Assembly: GCF_038051995.1 (NCBI RefSeq)
Contig: NZ_CP150290.1
Span: forward strand, 3,958,001 to 4,022,000
From: Paenibacillus sp. FSL H8-0537
GTDB lineage: Bacteria > Bacillota > Bacilli > Paenibacillales > Paenibacillaceae
Reading direction: 5' to 3'
Length of the DNA stretch: 64,000 bases
Below, piece after piece: positions 17,833 to 27,023 of the stretch. How positions within the stretch are numbered: position 1 is the first letter of the stretch; every line of letters begins with the position of its first letter. Under the pieces are notes generated by a model that saw only the letters and a program-made list of their open reading frames with translations, searched no databases and was not told the origin of the DNA. A program made the translations under genes and the position numbers.

Positions 17833-17874
17833 AAGCCTTCCTGCAATGGTTCAACCTGTAGGAAGGCTTTTTTT
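17833..17874 (+). terminator. Terminator of fnr
   Basis: AAGCCTTCCT (17833-17842) pairs with AGGAAGGCTT (17860-17869) and a T-run follows on the plus strand. Confidence 0.9.
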
Positions 17875-17935
17875 CTGTATTATTTATTTGCTTTATACTA
17901 TTTGTTCTATAATCTCTGTTCTCTATTAAATCAAG

Positions 17936-18643
17936 CTATGCGCTCTGAAGAACGCGCGGGAACAAAATATTATTTTCCAAATGAATGTGCTGGAATAGAT
18001 CGGTTTCTAGTTCCTCCAGCTTTTGAAAGGTTAACGTATACGTACGGCATGCCCCTTCCGGAAGCTCGAAATGATGCGTAACCGCACGTATTTCCTTGAG
18101 CAGATCACCTACCTGGCTGTGCTCGGACTCAAGCTCCGTTATCGCCGCTGTCAGCTTCTGGTGCAGCTCGGGAGATGGCTCCTGCTCATACTGGCGGATG
18201 AGCGGAAAGATTTGCTCCTCCTCGTCGATTAAATGCTGCTCCAGCTCCAGCTTCATTTCGTGGAATAATCTATGCAGCCGGGGCAGCACATCAGCCTGCT
18301 TATGCCCATGCACCCGCAATATTTTCGTCGTAAACTCGCTAAGCAGCGGAAGCTCCTGCTGGACATACACATGATGCGTCTGAATCACATGCTCAATCAG
18401 CTCCGTAAAAGGTCTGCTGCTCCAGTCGATATCCTCTCCCTTATGCTTGCTGGCCTCGGCAAAATTTTCATTGAGCGCGCTTAAAAACAAAGCTTCATCC
18501 GTTCCCTGCTGCCGCAGCACCGTATGCAGCGAGCGACTGCCCCCGCAGCAAAAATCAATGTTATAGGCTCGAAACAGGTTGCTTGCCCCCGGATAACGCG
18601 TCACAATTTCACCAATTTTCTCTGTACCGTTAAACATGGTCAT
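17936..18643 (-). CDS. ric: Iron-sulfur cluster repair di-iron protein (RIC/YtfE/ScdA)
   Basis: Repairs iron-sulfur clusters damaged by NO or oxidants. The N-terminal ScdA-type domain carries NIDFCCGGSRSLH (about residues 29-41). The hemerythrin-like di-iron domain follows with histidines and glutamates in HVIQTHHVYVQQELP, HGHKQADVLPRLH, LEQHLIDEEEQIFPLI and HIHLENNILFPRV. 235 residues from ATG 18643, which has GGAGGT 7 nt upstream. A Crp/Fnr box sits about 100 bp upstream, overlapping the end of the gene before it. Placement beside NO-producing and NO-consuming genes supports the repair role. Confidence 0.93.
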   Translation of the reverse strand: MTMFNGTEKIGEIVTRYPGASNLFRAYNIDFCCGGSRSLHTVLRQQGTDEALFLSALNENFAEASKHKGEDIDWSSRPFTELIEHVIQTHHVYVQQELPLLSEFTTKILRVHGHKQADVLPRLHRLFHEMKLELEQHLIDEEEQIFPLIRQYEQEPSPELHQKLTAAITELESEHSQVGDLLKEIRAVTHHFELPEGACRTYTLTFQKLEELETDLFQHIHLENNILFPRVLQSA

Positions 18644-18738
18644 TTTTCGCACCTCCATAAAATAATGTTGCAGCTCCGGCCTTTTATATTCATGAAGCTT
18701 GAGCTGCTGTTAGTATAGCGCAGGCCAGCCAGCATGTT

Positions 18739-18754
18739 TGTGATGAGGATCACT
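18739..18754. promoter_or_regulatory. Crp/Fnr-type box upstream of ric
   Basis: TGTGATGAGGATCACT, about 95-110 bp before the ric start. Its right half covers the stop codon of the heme oxidase gene. Confidence 0.65.
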
Positions 18755-20210
18755 GCTTGAAAAATAGCAGCAGCGCTTCAGCCGCTCGCCTTCCCTGCCC
18801 GATACAATCCGGCAGACCGACTCCCTCATAGCCGGAGCCGCACAACAATATGCCGGGATGGCTAGCCGCAAGCCCCTCACGCAGCTTTGCCAACTGCTCC
18901 AGATGCCCCACTGGATACTGCGGCATCGACCGTCCCCACCTGGTCAGCTCCGTAAAAAGCGGCTCAGCTGCAATGCCCATTATCGCCTGCAAATCTTGGC
19001 GAACTGCATCCAGCAGCTCGCGATCCGTGAGCTTTGTCCAGGCTTGCGCCCCCGCATGTCCGATATAAGCCCGCAATAAAATGTGATCATTCGGTGCCGT
19101 ATGCAGCCATTTCGACGACGTCCAGGTGCATGCGGTTATCATTCGGCCCTCGCTTCGCGGCACCACAAATCCGGAGCCATTCAGCGGAAGCTTAATGTCC
19201 TGCGGCTTGAAGGCTAGCGCGATATTAGCAACCGATACATAGGGAATGTCGCGCAGCGCCTGTATTGATCTTTGCGTCTGAACTTGCATTCCTGCGCTTC
19301 CTTCCAGTAAAACGGCGGTCTCGTAAGCCGGCAGCGCCATAATAACGCCATCCGCCTGCAGCTCCTCTCCGTGCTCAAGCCGAACCTGATAGCGCCGCCC
19401 TTCCCTCGTCACTTCCTTGACCGCTTGTCCAGTCAGCCGGCGGATGGAGCAAAGCTGCTCGTCCAAACGCTCGATCAGGCTTCCAAGCCCGCCTTTAAAC
19501 GTGAGAAACAGGCTGCGGCGGGCTATTTCCGGCAGCTCCTTCGGCATTACACGCGCCTGCTTCTTGCTGGCGAGCATGCCCAAAATCAAGCTGCGATGCC
19601 GCTGCTCCAGCTGCCGAAATTGCGGAAAGGTCGCTTGCAGGCTGAGCGCTTTGGCATCTCCAGCATAAATGCCCGCCAGCAGCGGCTCCGTAACCTGCTC
19701 CAGCACCTCACGGCCAAGCCGCCGCTCAATGAAGGCACCTAAGGACTCATCCCCTGCCTCCTCCCGCTTCGGCAGCCATAAATCAAAGGCTGCACGCAGC
19801 TTGCCCAGCGGCGACAACAGCCCCGTCTTCATAAACGGAGTCACTTCCGTCGGAATGCCGAGCATCAGGCCCATAGGCATTTGATGCAGCCTGCCCTTAT
19901 GCAAAATATAGTTCGCCTTCGCTTTCGGATTCGCCGCTACCAGCTGCGGCTCAAGACCAAGCTCCCTTGTCAAATCCAGTATGGGCTGCTTGCGCGCCAT
20001 GAACGAATCCGGCCCCTGCTCGATGAGGAAGCCATCCCGGCGCAGCGTTTTTATTTTCCCGCCAAGGCTGCTGCTTTTTTCTATAAGGGTTATTTCTGCC
20101 GATATTTGCTGCCCATCCAGCAGCTGTCGCATGTAGAAGGCGGCGCTCAGACCTGTTATCCCGCCCCCAATGATGATGATTTGCTTAGGTGCCTCTCCCA
20201 ATTCTGCCAT
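18750..20210 (-). CDS. hemY: HemY/CgoX-type coproporphyrinogen III / protoporphyrinogen oxidase
   Basis: FAD-dependent oxidase of heme synthesis. The dinucleotide fold IIIGGGITGLSAAFYM is at residues 12-27 and the middle and C-terminal motifs are those of the HemY family (GSGYEGVGLPDCIGQG near the end). In Bacillota this enzyme converts coproporphyrinogen III to coproporphyrin III in the coproporphyrin-dependent pathway. 486 residues, normal length. A stand-alone copy without hemE or hemH neighbours, placed in the denitrification island and divergent from a Crp/Fnr regulator, with a shared Crp/Fnr box. Probably supplies heme for NorB, the cytochrome-b subunit and Hmp under low oxygen. Confidence 0.88.
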   Translation of the reverse strand: MAELGEAPKQIIIIGGGITGLSAAFYMRQLLDGQQISAEITLIEKSSSLGGKIKTLRRDGFLIEQGPDSFMARKQPILDLTRELGLEPQLVAANPKAKANYILHKGRLHQMPMGLMLGIPTEVTPFMKTGLLSPLGKLRAAFDLWLPKREEAGDESLGAFIERRLGREVLEQVTEPLLAGIYAGDAKALSLQATFPQFRQLEQRHRSLILGMLASKKQARVMPKELPEIARRSLFLTFKGGLGSLIERLDEQLCSIRRLTGQAVKEVTREGRRYQVRLEHGEELQADGVIMALPAYETAVLLEGSAGMQVQTQRSIQALRDIPYVSVANIALAFKPQDIKLPLNGSGFVVPRSEGRMITACTWTSSKWLHTAPNDHILLRAYIGHAGAQAWTKLTDRELLDAVRQDLQAIMGIAAEPLFTELTRWGRSMPQYPVGHLEQLAKLREGLAASHPGILLCGSGYEGVGLPDCIGQGRRAAEALLLFFKQ

Positions 20211-20319
20211 CCCCCTTCATCTGTCCAGATTACGATACCATGCTGGAAACGGAACGGATGTGATATGGGTCATACGAACGGGAAATAGGCGGCACATGAT
20301 TGAAGAGATAGACTAAACC

Positions 20320-20335
20320 TGTGACTAGCGTCACA
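20320..20335. promoter_or_regulatory. Crp/Fnr-type box between hemY and the second Crp/Fnr gene
   Basis: TGTGACTAGCGTCACA, perfect half-sites. Lies in the divergent intergenic region (about 110 bp from the hemY start, 50 bp from the regulator start). Confidence 0.75.
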
Positions 20336-20385
20336 TAACGCCTAAATCGTCTGAGTTATAATGAAAAAAACGGAGGTGTACGGTG

Positions 20386-21069
20386 ATGCAGCAGATGGAG
20401 CTTTTGCGCCAAATTTCTTTATTTCGCGATTTGACGCCGGATGAGCTGGCCCGGATATGGGCCATCGTCATTCCTCGGTCATACCGCAAGCGGACCGCTA
20501 TTTTTACGGAGGGCAGCCATAAAGAGGCCGTATTTTTCGTCCAGAACGGGCTGATTAAAACCTATAAAACAGATGAAAACGGCAATGAGCATATTATGTC
20601 CTTCCTCAAAACAGGGGATATGTTTCCTCACACGGGCTTTTTCAACCAGCACCCGTACCCGGCAACGGCAGAGGCGATTATCGAGACGCAGCTGCTGGCC
20701 ATTCCTATTCATGCGTTCGAGCAGCTCATGATGAATACGCCGGCGATCGCCATTAAGGTAATGCGCGTATTGAGCGGTAAAATAATGGAGCTGCAGGAAA
20801 AATTGCAGGAGCTCACAGGGCAGGATGTGCAGGACCGCGGCGTCTCCTTCTTGCTCAAGCTTGCTGAAAATTATGGAACGGAGCACGGCGGCAGCGTCCA
20901 TGTCGAGGTGCCGATGACCAATCAGGAATTTGCCAATACAATTGGCACGACGAGGGAAACGGTCAACCGGCTCATTAATCAGCTGCGTAAGGAAGGGATT
21001 TTGGAGCCTCAGCGGAGCGGCTACCTGATTCATGACTATGAAGCATTAAAAACCTGGTCGCACAAGTGA
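20386..21069 (+). CDS. Crp/Fnr family regulator without cluster cysteines
   Basis: 227-residue Crp-family protein. The N-terminal sensor fold has IFTEGSHKEAVFFVQNG (about 35-51) and the DNA-binding helix-turn-helix is MTNQEFANTIGTTRETVNRL (about 171-190). Only the recognition-helix type R-E-T-V-N-R is informative. No cysteine cluster is present, so it is not an oxygen-sensing Fe-S Fnr. It resembles NO- or heme-responsive Dnr/NnrR-like members, which fits its place beside norB; this is inferred from context. GTG 20383 or ATG 20386 may start; GGAGG lies 9 nt before the ATG. Confidence 0.85.
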   Translation: MQQMELLRQISLFRDLTPDELARIWAIVIPRSYRKRTAIFTEGSHKEAVFFVQNGLIKTYKTDENGNEHIMSFLKTGDMFPHTGFFNQHPYPATAEAIIETQLLAIPIHAFEQLMMNTPAIAIKVMRVLSGKIMELQEKLQELTGQDVQDRGVSFLLKLAENYGTEHGGSVHVEVPMTNQEFANTIGTTRETVNRLINQLRKEGILEPQRSGYLIHDYEALKTWSHK

Positions 21070-21075
21070 AGGCGG

Positions 21076-22365
21076 TTAGCCTTGCACTTGTGCGGCTTTT
21101 CTTTTTCCCCAGATTAAGGCGATGCCCGTCACCATTATCAGGCTTGCGGCCCAGACGGCTTCCTGTACAAATACAAGCGCCCCGCGACCTGTCCAATCGA
21201 ATAAGCCTTGTAAAAATAACGTCAGCTCGTTCAGCAGAAAACCAGCAATAAAGTTCATATAACCGATATGCACCGTCCTCCCCTTACCATTCAGCCAGCC
21301 CTGCTGGAGAAAAAGTGCTAGGCACAGGCAGCTTACGAAACCGAGCAGCGTCAGATGCAAATAACCGATGACGATGCTGCGCGATTGATAAATAGCCTCC
21401 GCCAGCTGCGGCACGATAAGGCCCAGCTCAAGCGTTGCCTTGACTGCCGCGAGCAGCAGCGCAAGCATGAGCAAACGTGCCGCCCAGCCTGTGAATACGG
21501 TGGACAAGGCGAAGCGGGCTTTGAGCAGGACGGCGCAAAATAGCAACATAGCCGCCCACTGAATGACGGCAGCGAGCGCTGCGGCGAGTTGGGCGGCCAG
21601 CCCTATTTTCAGCCAGAGCACCGATAGTAGAAATGCAGGCAGCATTGCCAGCGCATACATCCAAAACAGCAGCTTGACGACTTTCACAGAATAGGCGATT
21701 TGCCGCTGTTCCATCAACCGCAGCAGCACCGCGAGCAAGCCGAGCGTAAACCAGCCGTTATATTGAAAATGCAAATAAAAATAAATCGCTGCTTCATATA
21801 GCGGACTGTCCTTCCATCCATTGGCACTCAGCAGGGCAAGCCACCAAGGACCAAACGAGGAAATGACGAGACATAGCAGACTGCCTTTGACGAACAGAAA
21901 GGAGAGCGGCTGACCCGTGCTTGGATATGAGCCTTTTTCTCGATCCGGTTTTGTTCCTTCTCTTGCCATTGCCGCTAAGCTTCTCCACACCCATCCAGCA
22001 AACCAGTAGGAAAGCAAAATTTGCAGCGTTGAGAAGCTGATCGATATGGCGGCATAGCCTTGGATACAGAACGCTAAAAACATTCCGGATAGGGTCAGCT
22101 GTGTTGTCACCAGCATCACGCGGATTTTCAGTTCCTTGAAGACGCCCTCTACCCTGCCACTGGCTGAGTTAAAAAAAACAGCGAGAAACAATATAAACAG
22201 CGCCATATATCCCCAGCCGAGCAGTGCTAAATGGGAATGGGCATGCAGCAAATAATCGTATCGCAGCCCCGGCAGCGTGACAAATGCCATACTGCGCATC
22301 AGCAGGCCAGTTACCGCCGTTACGAGGAAATAACCAAGCGTTAGATGAATCCAGCTTTTGGGCAA
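21076..22365 (-). CDS. Polytopic membrane protein resembling heme-copper oxidase subunit I / NnrS
   Basis: 429 residues with about twelve hydrophobic helices. The motif HAHSHLALLGWGYM (about residues 41-54) resembles the heme-ligating helix of cbb3/NOR-type subunit I, and a later helix has YLHLTLLGFVSC. The full set of copper-ligand histidines of an active oxidase is not seen, so catalysis is unlikely from sequence alone. It lies about 100 nt below norB on the same strand. A second protein with the same H-x3-LGW theme is at 28817-30049. Possible roles are NO handling or assembly of NorB. Confidence 0.6.
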   Translation of the reverse strand: MPKSWIHLTLGYFLVTAVTGLLMRSMAFVTLPGLRYDYLLHAHSHLALLGWGYMALFILFLAVFFNSASGRVEGVFKELKIRVMLVTTQLTLSGMFLAFCIQGYAAISISFSTLQILLSYWFAGWVWRSLAAMAREGTKPDREKGSYPSTGQPLSFLFVKGSLLCLVISSFGPWWLALLSANGWKDSPLYEAAIYFYLHFQYNGWFTLGLLAVLLRLMEQRQIAYSVKVVKLLFWMYALAMLPAFLLSVLWLKIGLAAQLAAALAAVIQWAAMLLFCAVLLKARFALSTVFTGWAARLLMLALLLAAVKATLELGLIVPQLAEAIYQSRSIVIGYLHLTLLGFVSCLCLALFLQQGWLNGKGRTVHIGYMNFIAGFLLNELTLFLQGLFDWTGRGALVFVQEAVWAASLIMVTGIALIWGKRKAAQVQG

Positions 22366-22390
22366 GCCTTCCCCCTCCTTCGTCTAAGAT

Positions 22391-22429
22391 GGGCTGTCAA
22401 GCAGCGATTCGCCCGCCGCTTGACAGCCC
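22391..22429. repeat. 12-bp perfect inverted repeat between norB and the next gene
   Basis: GGGCTGTCAAGC (22391-22402) and GCTTGACAGCCC (22418-22429). No T-run on either side. It may stabilise the norB mRNA end or attenuate expression of the downstream gene. Confidence 0.65.
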
Positions 22430-22462
22430 CACAGCATGCCGATTTCCAGCAAGCGTATATGA

Positions 22463-24721
22463 TTAGCTAACGTCCGATTTATAGGATCGGCCTGTCGCCA
22501 AACCGATAACAAAAATAACAATGCCTACTACGCCTAGAGCGAAAATCGTATCGCCGACAGCCCGCAGCCAGACGAGATTTTGCATTGTGCGAGTATGAAG
22601 GAATTCGGCAGAGCGCGCATACCACATCCCATGCTCCATGCTCGCCAGCGTTTGGAGTATGCCTACGGGCAGCAGGCTTGCCAGCCCCATCGTCATCAAG
22701 CCAATATTAAACGACCAGAAGGAAAATTTCAGCAGCTTCGTCCGCCATTCCTTCTCTCCGGTGAGCCCGCGCAGACAGAACAGCATAAGCCCGATTCCGA
22801 GCATGCCATAAACGCCGAACAGCGCGGTATGCGCATGAAGCGCCGTCGTATTCAGCCCCTGCATATAATACAGCGCAATGGGCGGATTGATCAGGAAGCC
22901 AAAGAGACCTGCTCCGACCAAATTCCAGAATGATACGGCGACGAAGAAAAAGATTGGCCATTTGTAGCGCTTTACCCACGGCTTTGCCCGGCCATGACGC
23001 AAATTTTCATAAGCTTCAAACCCAATCAATAGCAGCGGCACGACCTCAAGCGCACTGAACGATGCACCGAAAGCGAGCACCCCAATCGGCGTCCCGGCAA
23101 AATATAAATGATGAAACGTGCCAATAATGCCGCCAGCAAGAAAAATAACGGTTGAGAACAGCACCGTTGCCGTCGCGGTTGCCGTGCGTATAAGCCCCAT
23201 ACGAGAAAACAGAAATGCGATAACAACAGCAGCGAATACCTCGAAAAAACCTTCCACCCATAAATGAACGACCCACCAGCGCCAGTAGGTCACAATGGTC
23301 AAATGTGCCTGAGGCCCCCACATTAAGCCCGGAATGTAGAATGTCGGAATCGCAACCGAGGCGATCAGAAACAGCGTCAGCAGATGACGGCTCTCCCCCT
23401 TTTTCTTCAGAGCCGGCCAAATTGCCCGCGCCATGAGGAAAAACCAGATAAATAAGCCGACCGTCAGAAAAATTTGCCAAGCCCGGCCTAAATCGACATA
23501 TTCATAGCCCTGATGTCCAAAATAAAAATTATGCGTCGCACTTGTAATGTAGCCTTTGACCGCAAGCCATTCGCCCGCCATTGAACCGGCAACGATCAGC
23601 AGCAGGCAGCTAAATAGCACGTTCACCCCTAAACGCTGGTATTTAGGCTCATGCCCCGAAATCGCTGGTCCGATGTACAGACCCGTTGCAAGCCATGCGG
23701 TCGCAATCCAAAATACCGCAAGCTGTTGATGCCAGGTTCGCGTGACGCTATAAGGGAACCATTCCGCGAGCGGAATGCCGTAAAAGCCATTGCCTTCCAC
23801 CGCGTAATGGGCCGTAATCGCTCCGAGACCTACCTGCACGGCGATCAGCGCCGTCACGATCCAGAAATATTTCATCGTCGCGCGCATGGAAGGCGTCGCT
23901 TTTACTTGCAGGAGCGGATCTTGCTCCGGTATATGCTCGCTATCATCCTGCTCCTTGCTCCGCTGTACTGCGTAATACCAAGCAAGCGCTCCTACTCCCG
24001 CAAGCAGCAAAACGACGCTCACAATGGACCAAAGCAGCGAAACGCTGGTCGGTTCATTGTCAATGAGCGGCTCGCCCGGCCAGTTATTCGTATACGTAAT
24101 ATCCGAGCCTAATCGATTCGTCGAGGTCGACCAAGTCGCCCACCAAAAAAAGGCGTTTAGCTTCTCGCGGTCCGCCGCTGAGCTTATCGTATTGGCCGGC
24201 AGCGCGATTTGCTCGCGATATACGGCCCATTCAGGCGCATCTCCGAATACAGCTGCATAATAGTCACCCAGCTCAGAAGCCGTCAATGCCCGTAGCGTTG
24301 TAATGATAAGGTCACCCGTCTGTGCGTCATACGTATTGGTGCGGATTTCACGCTTGAGCGTGGCTTTAAGCTCCGCCTGCTGCTCCTCGGTCAGCTGGTT
24401 ATAAGGCAGCTGGTATTTTTGCTGCGCGTGATAATCATTCATAAATACAAGCTGCCGATGCAAATAGTCAGCCGTCCAATCCGGCGCTACATAGGAGCCA
24501 TGGCCCCAGATGCTGCCCAGCTCCTGACCGCCCATTCGCTGCCACACCTGTTGACCCGACATAATATCGGCTTTAGTAAAAATCACATCTCCCTGCTCCG
24601 TGACCACTCGCTCTGGGATCGGCGGCTTCTCCTGAATAATTTCTCCGCCGTAATAGAGCAATACGCCAAAGGATAGAACAAATACGAGCGCCAATGCCGC
24701 CCATAGCTTTTTATAAGGCAT
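22463..24721 (-). CDS. norB: Quinol-dependent nitric oxide reductase, single subunit (qNor)
   Basis: Reduces 2 NO to N2O in the membrane with quinol electrons. 752 residues. An N-terminal helix is followed by a long extracytoplasmic domain (about 30-215), as in qNor where the NorC-like part is fused. The catalytic heme-copper-like part has twelve helices with HLWVEGFFEVFA, GTFHHLYFAGTP and the late HAHTALFGVYG histidines. Glutamates in the VEGFFEVF segment match those near the non-heme iron site. It follows the radical SAM gene by 21 nt and is likely co-transcribed with it from the box at 25944. A new ATG/RBS lies right after that gene. Confidence 0.95.
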   Translation of the reverse strand: MPYKKLWAALALVFVLSFGVLLYYGGEIIQEKPPIPERVVTEQGDVIFTKADIMSGQQVWQRMGGQELGSIWGHGSYVAPDWTADYLHRQLVFMNDYHAQQKYQLPYNQLTEEQQAELKATLKREIRTNTYDAQTGDLIITTLRALTASELGDYYAAVFGDAPEWAVYREQIALPANTISSAADREKLNAFFWWATWSTSTNRLGSDITYTNNWPGEPLIDNEPTSVSLLWSIVSVVLLLAGVGALAWYYAVQRSKEQDDSEHIPEQDPLLQVKATPSMRATMKYFWIVTALIAVQVGLGAITAHYAVEGNGFYGIPLAEWFPYSVTRTWHQQLAVFWIATAWLATGLYIGPAISGHEPKYQRLGVNVLFSCLLLIVAGSMAGEWLAVKGYITSATHNFYFGHQGYEYVDLGRAWQIFLTVGLFIWFFLMARAIWPALKKKGESRHLLTLFLIASVAIPTFYIPGLMWGPQAHLTIVTYWRWWVVHLWVEGFFEVFAAVVIAFLFSRMGLIRTATATATVLFSTVIFLAGGIIGTFHHLYFAGTPIGVLAFGASFSALEVVPLLLIGFEAYENLRHGRAKPWVKRYKWPIFFFVAVSFWNLVGAGLFGFLINPPIALYYMQGLNTTALHAHTALFGVYGMLGIGLMLFCLRGLTGEKEWRTKLLKFSFWSFNIGLMTMGLASLLPVGILQTLASMEHGMWYARSAEFLHTRTMQNLVWLRAVGDTIFALGVVGIVIFVIGLATGRSYKSDVS

Positions 24722-24742
24722 GAACTCCCCGCCTTTACCTAT

Positions 24743-25876
24743 TTAATTTAAACTCGGTATATAAGCACAATAAGGATCACTCTCCAAATAATCGCCAGTG
24801 AGAGCATAGGCCCTCGCCCTTGAACCGCCGCATATGTGTTTGAAGCGACAGATTCCGCATTTCCCCTTTAACAGCGATTTATCCCGCAGCTGCTGCATGA
24901 TAGGGGAATGCTGGTAAATGTCTGCGAGCGGCCGCTCGCGTACATTGCCGCATGCAATCGGCAGAAAACCGCTTGGATAAACATCCCCCGTGTGGCTAAT
25001 AAAAACAAAGCCGTCCCCATCATTGACGCCTTTGGGCGCACGTCCCAGCATGTCGGCATGTTTGCCCATGCTCGCGCCTCTATCTATGCATCCCGCTATT
25101 TCCTCACCTGCATGTTTTCGCCCCTCCAATTGCTCCCGCTTTTGCTGCTGCATAAAAACTCTGCGATAATGCGGTGCTTCCGTCGCTTTCACTCCGTACG
25201 GCATCATTCGCTGAATTTGGCACAGCCACATCATTACAGCCTCATGCTGCTCCGGCGAAATCATGTCTGCCTCCATTCCCCGGCCCGTCGGGACGAGAAA
25301 AAACACGCTCCACAAGACGACGCCCAATTCCTTCACCTTCTCGGCGATTGCAGGCAAATCGTCCACATTGTAGCGCGACACGGTTGTGTTCACCTGCAGT
25401 GGAATTTGCTGCTCCTGCAAATATGCGATTCCTTTCATCGTCTGGTCAAACGAGCCCCTCGTTCCGCGAAAATGATCATGAATATCCGCTGTCGAGCCAT
25501 CCAGACTGAACGCCCAACGCGACAAGCCCGCTTCCTTTGCCTTGCAAATCGCCTCATACGTAACCTTCGGCGTGGCGCTAGGTGTCATCGAAACCGGCAG
25601 TCCCTGCTCCTCGGATGCATATTTAGCAAGCTCAAACAAGTCCTGCCGCATTAGCGGGTCACCACCTGTAAAAACAAATAACGGCCGATCCATCGCCGCG
25701 ATTTCATCAATCAGCCGCTTGCCTTCAGCAAGTGTTAGCTGACGAGGATCTGCCTTGTACTGCGCCTCCGCTCGGCAATGCAGGCATTTGAGCGCACAGG
25801 CGCGGGTCACCTCCCAAATGACGATAAATGGATTAACGTTGTAATCGCGCTCCTGTTTGTTTACTGTCATGCTCAT
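24743..25876 (-). CDS. Radical SAM/SPASM protein (TIGR04053-like, NirJ/AhbD relatives)
   Basis: Radical-SAM motif CALKCLHC (CX3CX2C, about residues 27-34). The C-terminal SPASM-type cysteines lie in CGICRFKHICGG and DPYC, with further cysteines upstream (IAGCIDRG, PIACGN). Related family members act on hemes or peptides: NirJ and AhbD trim heme side chains. 377 residues from ATG 25876 (AGGAGG 7 nt upstream). Its place directly before norB under a shared Crp/Fnr box suggests heme modification or maturation for the NO reductase or a neighbour. No heme-d1 nitrite reductase (nirS) is present, so a d1 role is not supported here. Confidence 0.75.
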   Translation of the reverse strand: MSMTVNKQERDYNVNPFIVIWEVTRACALKCLHCRAEAQYKADPRQLTLAEGKRLIDEIAAMDRPLFVFTGGDPLMRQDLFELAKYASEEQGLPVSMTPSATPKVTYEAICKAKEAGLSRWAFSLDGSTADIHDHFRGTRGSFDQTMKGIAYLQEQQIPLQVNTTVSRYNVDDLPAIAEKVKELGVVLWSVFFLVPTGRGMEADMISPEQHEAVMMWLCQIQRMMPYGVKATEAPHYRRVFMQQQKREQLEGRKHAGEEIAGCIDRGASMGKHADMLGRAPKGVNDGDGFVFISHTGDVYPSGFLPIACGNVRERPLADIYQHSPIMQQLRDKSLLKGKCGICRFKHICGGSRARAYALTGDYLESDPYCAYIPSLN

Positions 25877-25943
25877 ATTTCTCCCTCCTCTCCTTAGCAA
25901 AATAGAAACTGTCCTTATTTTAGAAAACATTCTGGAGCGCAAC

Positions 25944-25959
25944 TGTGCGTCCCGTCACA
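25944..25959. promoter_or_regulatory. Crp/Fnr-type box between the nor operon and nirK
   Basis: TGTGCGTCCCGTCACA; one mismatch in the left half (TGTGC). It lies 68 bp from the radical SAM start and about 80 bp before nirK, so it may serve both divergent units. Confidence 0.65.
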
Positions 25960-26039
25960 TTCGCAAGCGGCACCTTACTTTATTGTTGAGGTGTACGGTA
26001 TCACTTTAGGCATCTACTGGATTGAAAGGAAGGATGACC

Positions 26040-27023
26040 ATGCTGAATGTGAGGCATATGATGATTGTGTTTGCAATTTTGGGGGCAATCGCTGTTTTCT
26101 GCGCATACATCCCTGCGGAGGAAAATGATGCGGCCGCTATTGCGGAAGCGGCGGAAACGTTGAATCAGCCGCCTATAGCACCGATTATTCACCGGGAGGG
26201 AAGCACGGTAAAGATTGAAATGACTGCTCAGGTAACCGATGTGGAAATTTCCAAAGGCGTCTTTTACAATGCGTGGACGTTCAATGGGACGGTACCCGGA
26301 CCTGTGCTGCATGTGAACGAAGGCGACACGATTGATTTTACGCTGAAAAATATGGACCCGAACGTGCCCCATTCGATGGATTTTCACGCTGTTCATGCTG
26401 CACCTAGCAAAAAATTCATCGATGTGATGCCGAATGAAGAAGGTCACTTTAGTTATAAAGCTCAGTCGCCGGGCGTGTTTATGTATCATTGCGGGACAAG
26501 TCCGGCACTCGCCCATATCGCAAACGGCATGTACGGCATGATTATTGTAGCGCCTGCGAATGGTTATCCTAGCGATGCAGACATTGACCGGGAATACACG
26601 ATTGTGCAAAGCGAGTGGTATACGGAGCATGACTATCAAGCTTTTTTAAATGATGAGCCTATCTATGTCGTGTTTAATGGCAATGATTTTGGGCTGAAAG
26701 AACAGCCTTTCCTTGCCAAAGTCGGAGATCGGGTGCGGTTTTATGTCAATAACGCCGGTCCGAACGAGGTCAGCTCGTTTCATATTGTAGGCACCTTGCT
26801 GGACCGGGTTTATATGGACGGCAATCCGCGTAATGTGCTGTATGGCCTGCAAACCTATTTGCTTCCGGCAAGCGGCGGTGCTGTAGTCGAGGTGACTGTA
26901 ACTGAAGAAGGCGACTATCCGATTGTGACGCATCAGTTTAATGATGCCGCCAAGGGCGCCACCGCGATATTACGCGTAACAAAAGACGGCAAGGATACGC
27001 ATGAGCCAGCGATGAAGCATTAG
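26040..27023 (+). CDS. nirK: Copper-containing nitrite reductase
   Basis: Reduces nitrite to NO outside the membrane; two cupredoxin domains, 327 residues. Type 1 copper ligands: H111, C151, H159 and M164. Type 2 copper ligands: H116, H150 and H298. Catalytic D114 and H248 are also present (HSMDFHA, YHCGTSPALAHIANGM, SSFHIVG, VTHQF). All expected residues are there. The N-terminus has one hydrophobic helix (about 8-24) followed by an acidic linker, so it is secreted or membrane-anchored. ATG 26040 is preferred (AAGGAAGG about 6 nt upstream); ATG 26034 is possible. Convergent with a small minus-strand gene, overlapping 4 nt. Confidence 0.92.
   Translation: MLNVRHMMIVFAILGAIAVFCAYIPAEENDAAAIAEAAETLNQPPIAPIIHREGSTVKIEMTAQVTDVEISKGVFYNAWTFNGTVPGPVLHVNEGDTIDFTLKNMDPNVPHSMDFHAVHAAPSKKFIDVMPNEEGHFSYKAQSPGVFMYHCGTSPALAHIANGMYGMIIVAPANGYPSDADIDREYTIVQSEWYTEHDYQAFLNDEPIYVVFNGNDFGLKEQPFLAKVGDRVRFYVNNAGPNEVSSFHIVGTLLDRVYMDGNPRNVLYGLQTYLLPASGGAVVEVTVTEEGDYPIVTHQFNDAAKGATAILRVTKDGKDTHEPAMKH

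Noticed and set aside
25996..26013. Possible further Crp/Fnr site just before nirK
   Set aside because: Only the right half (TATCACT) fits; the left half does not match TGTGA.
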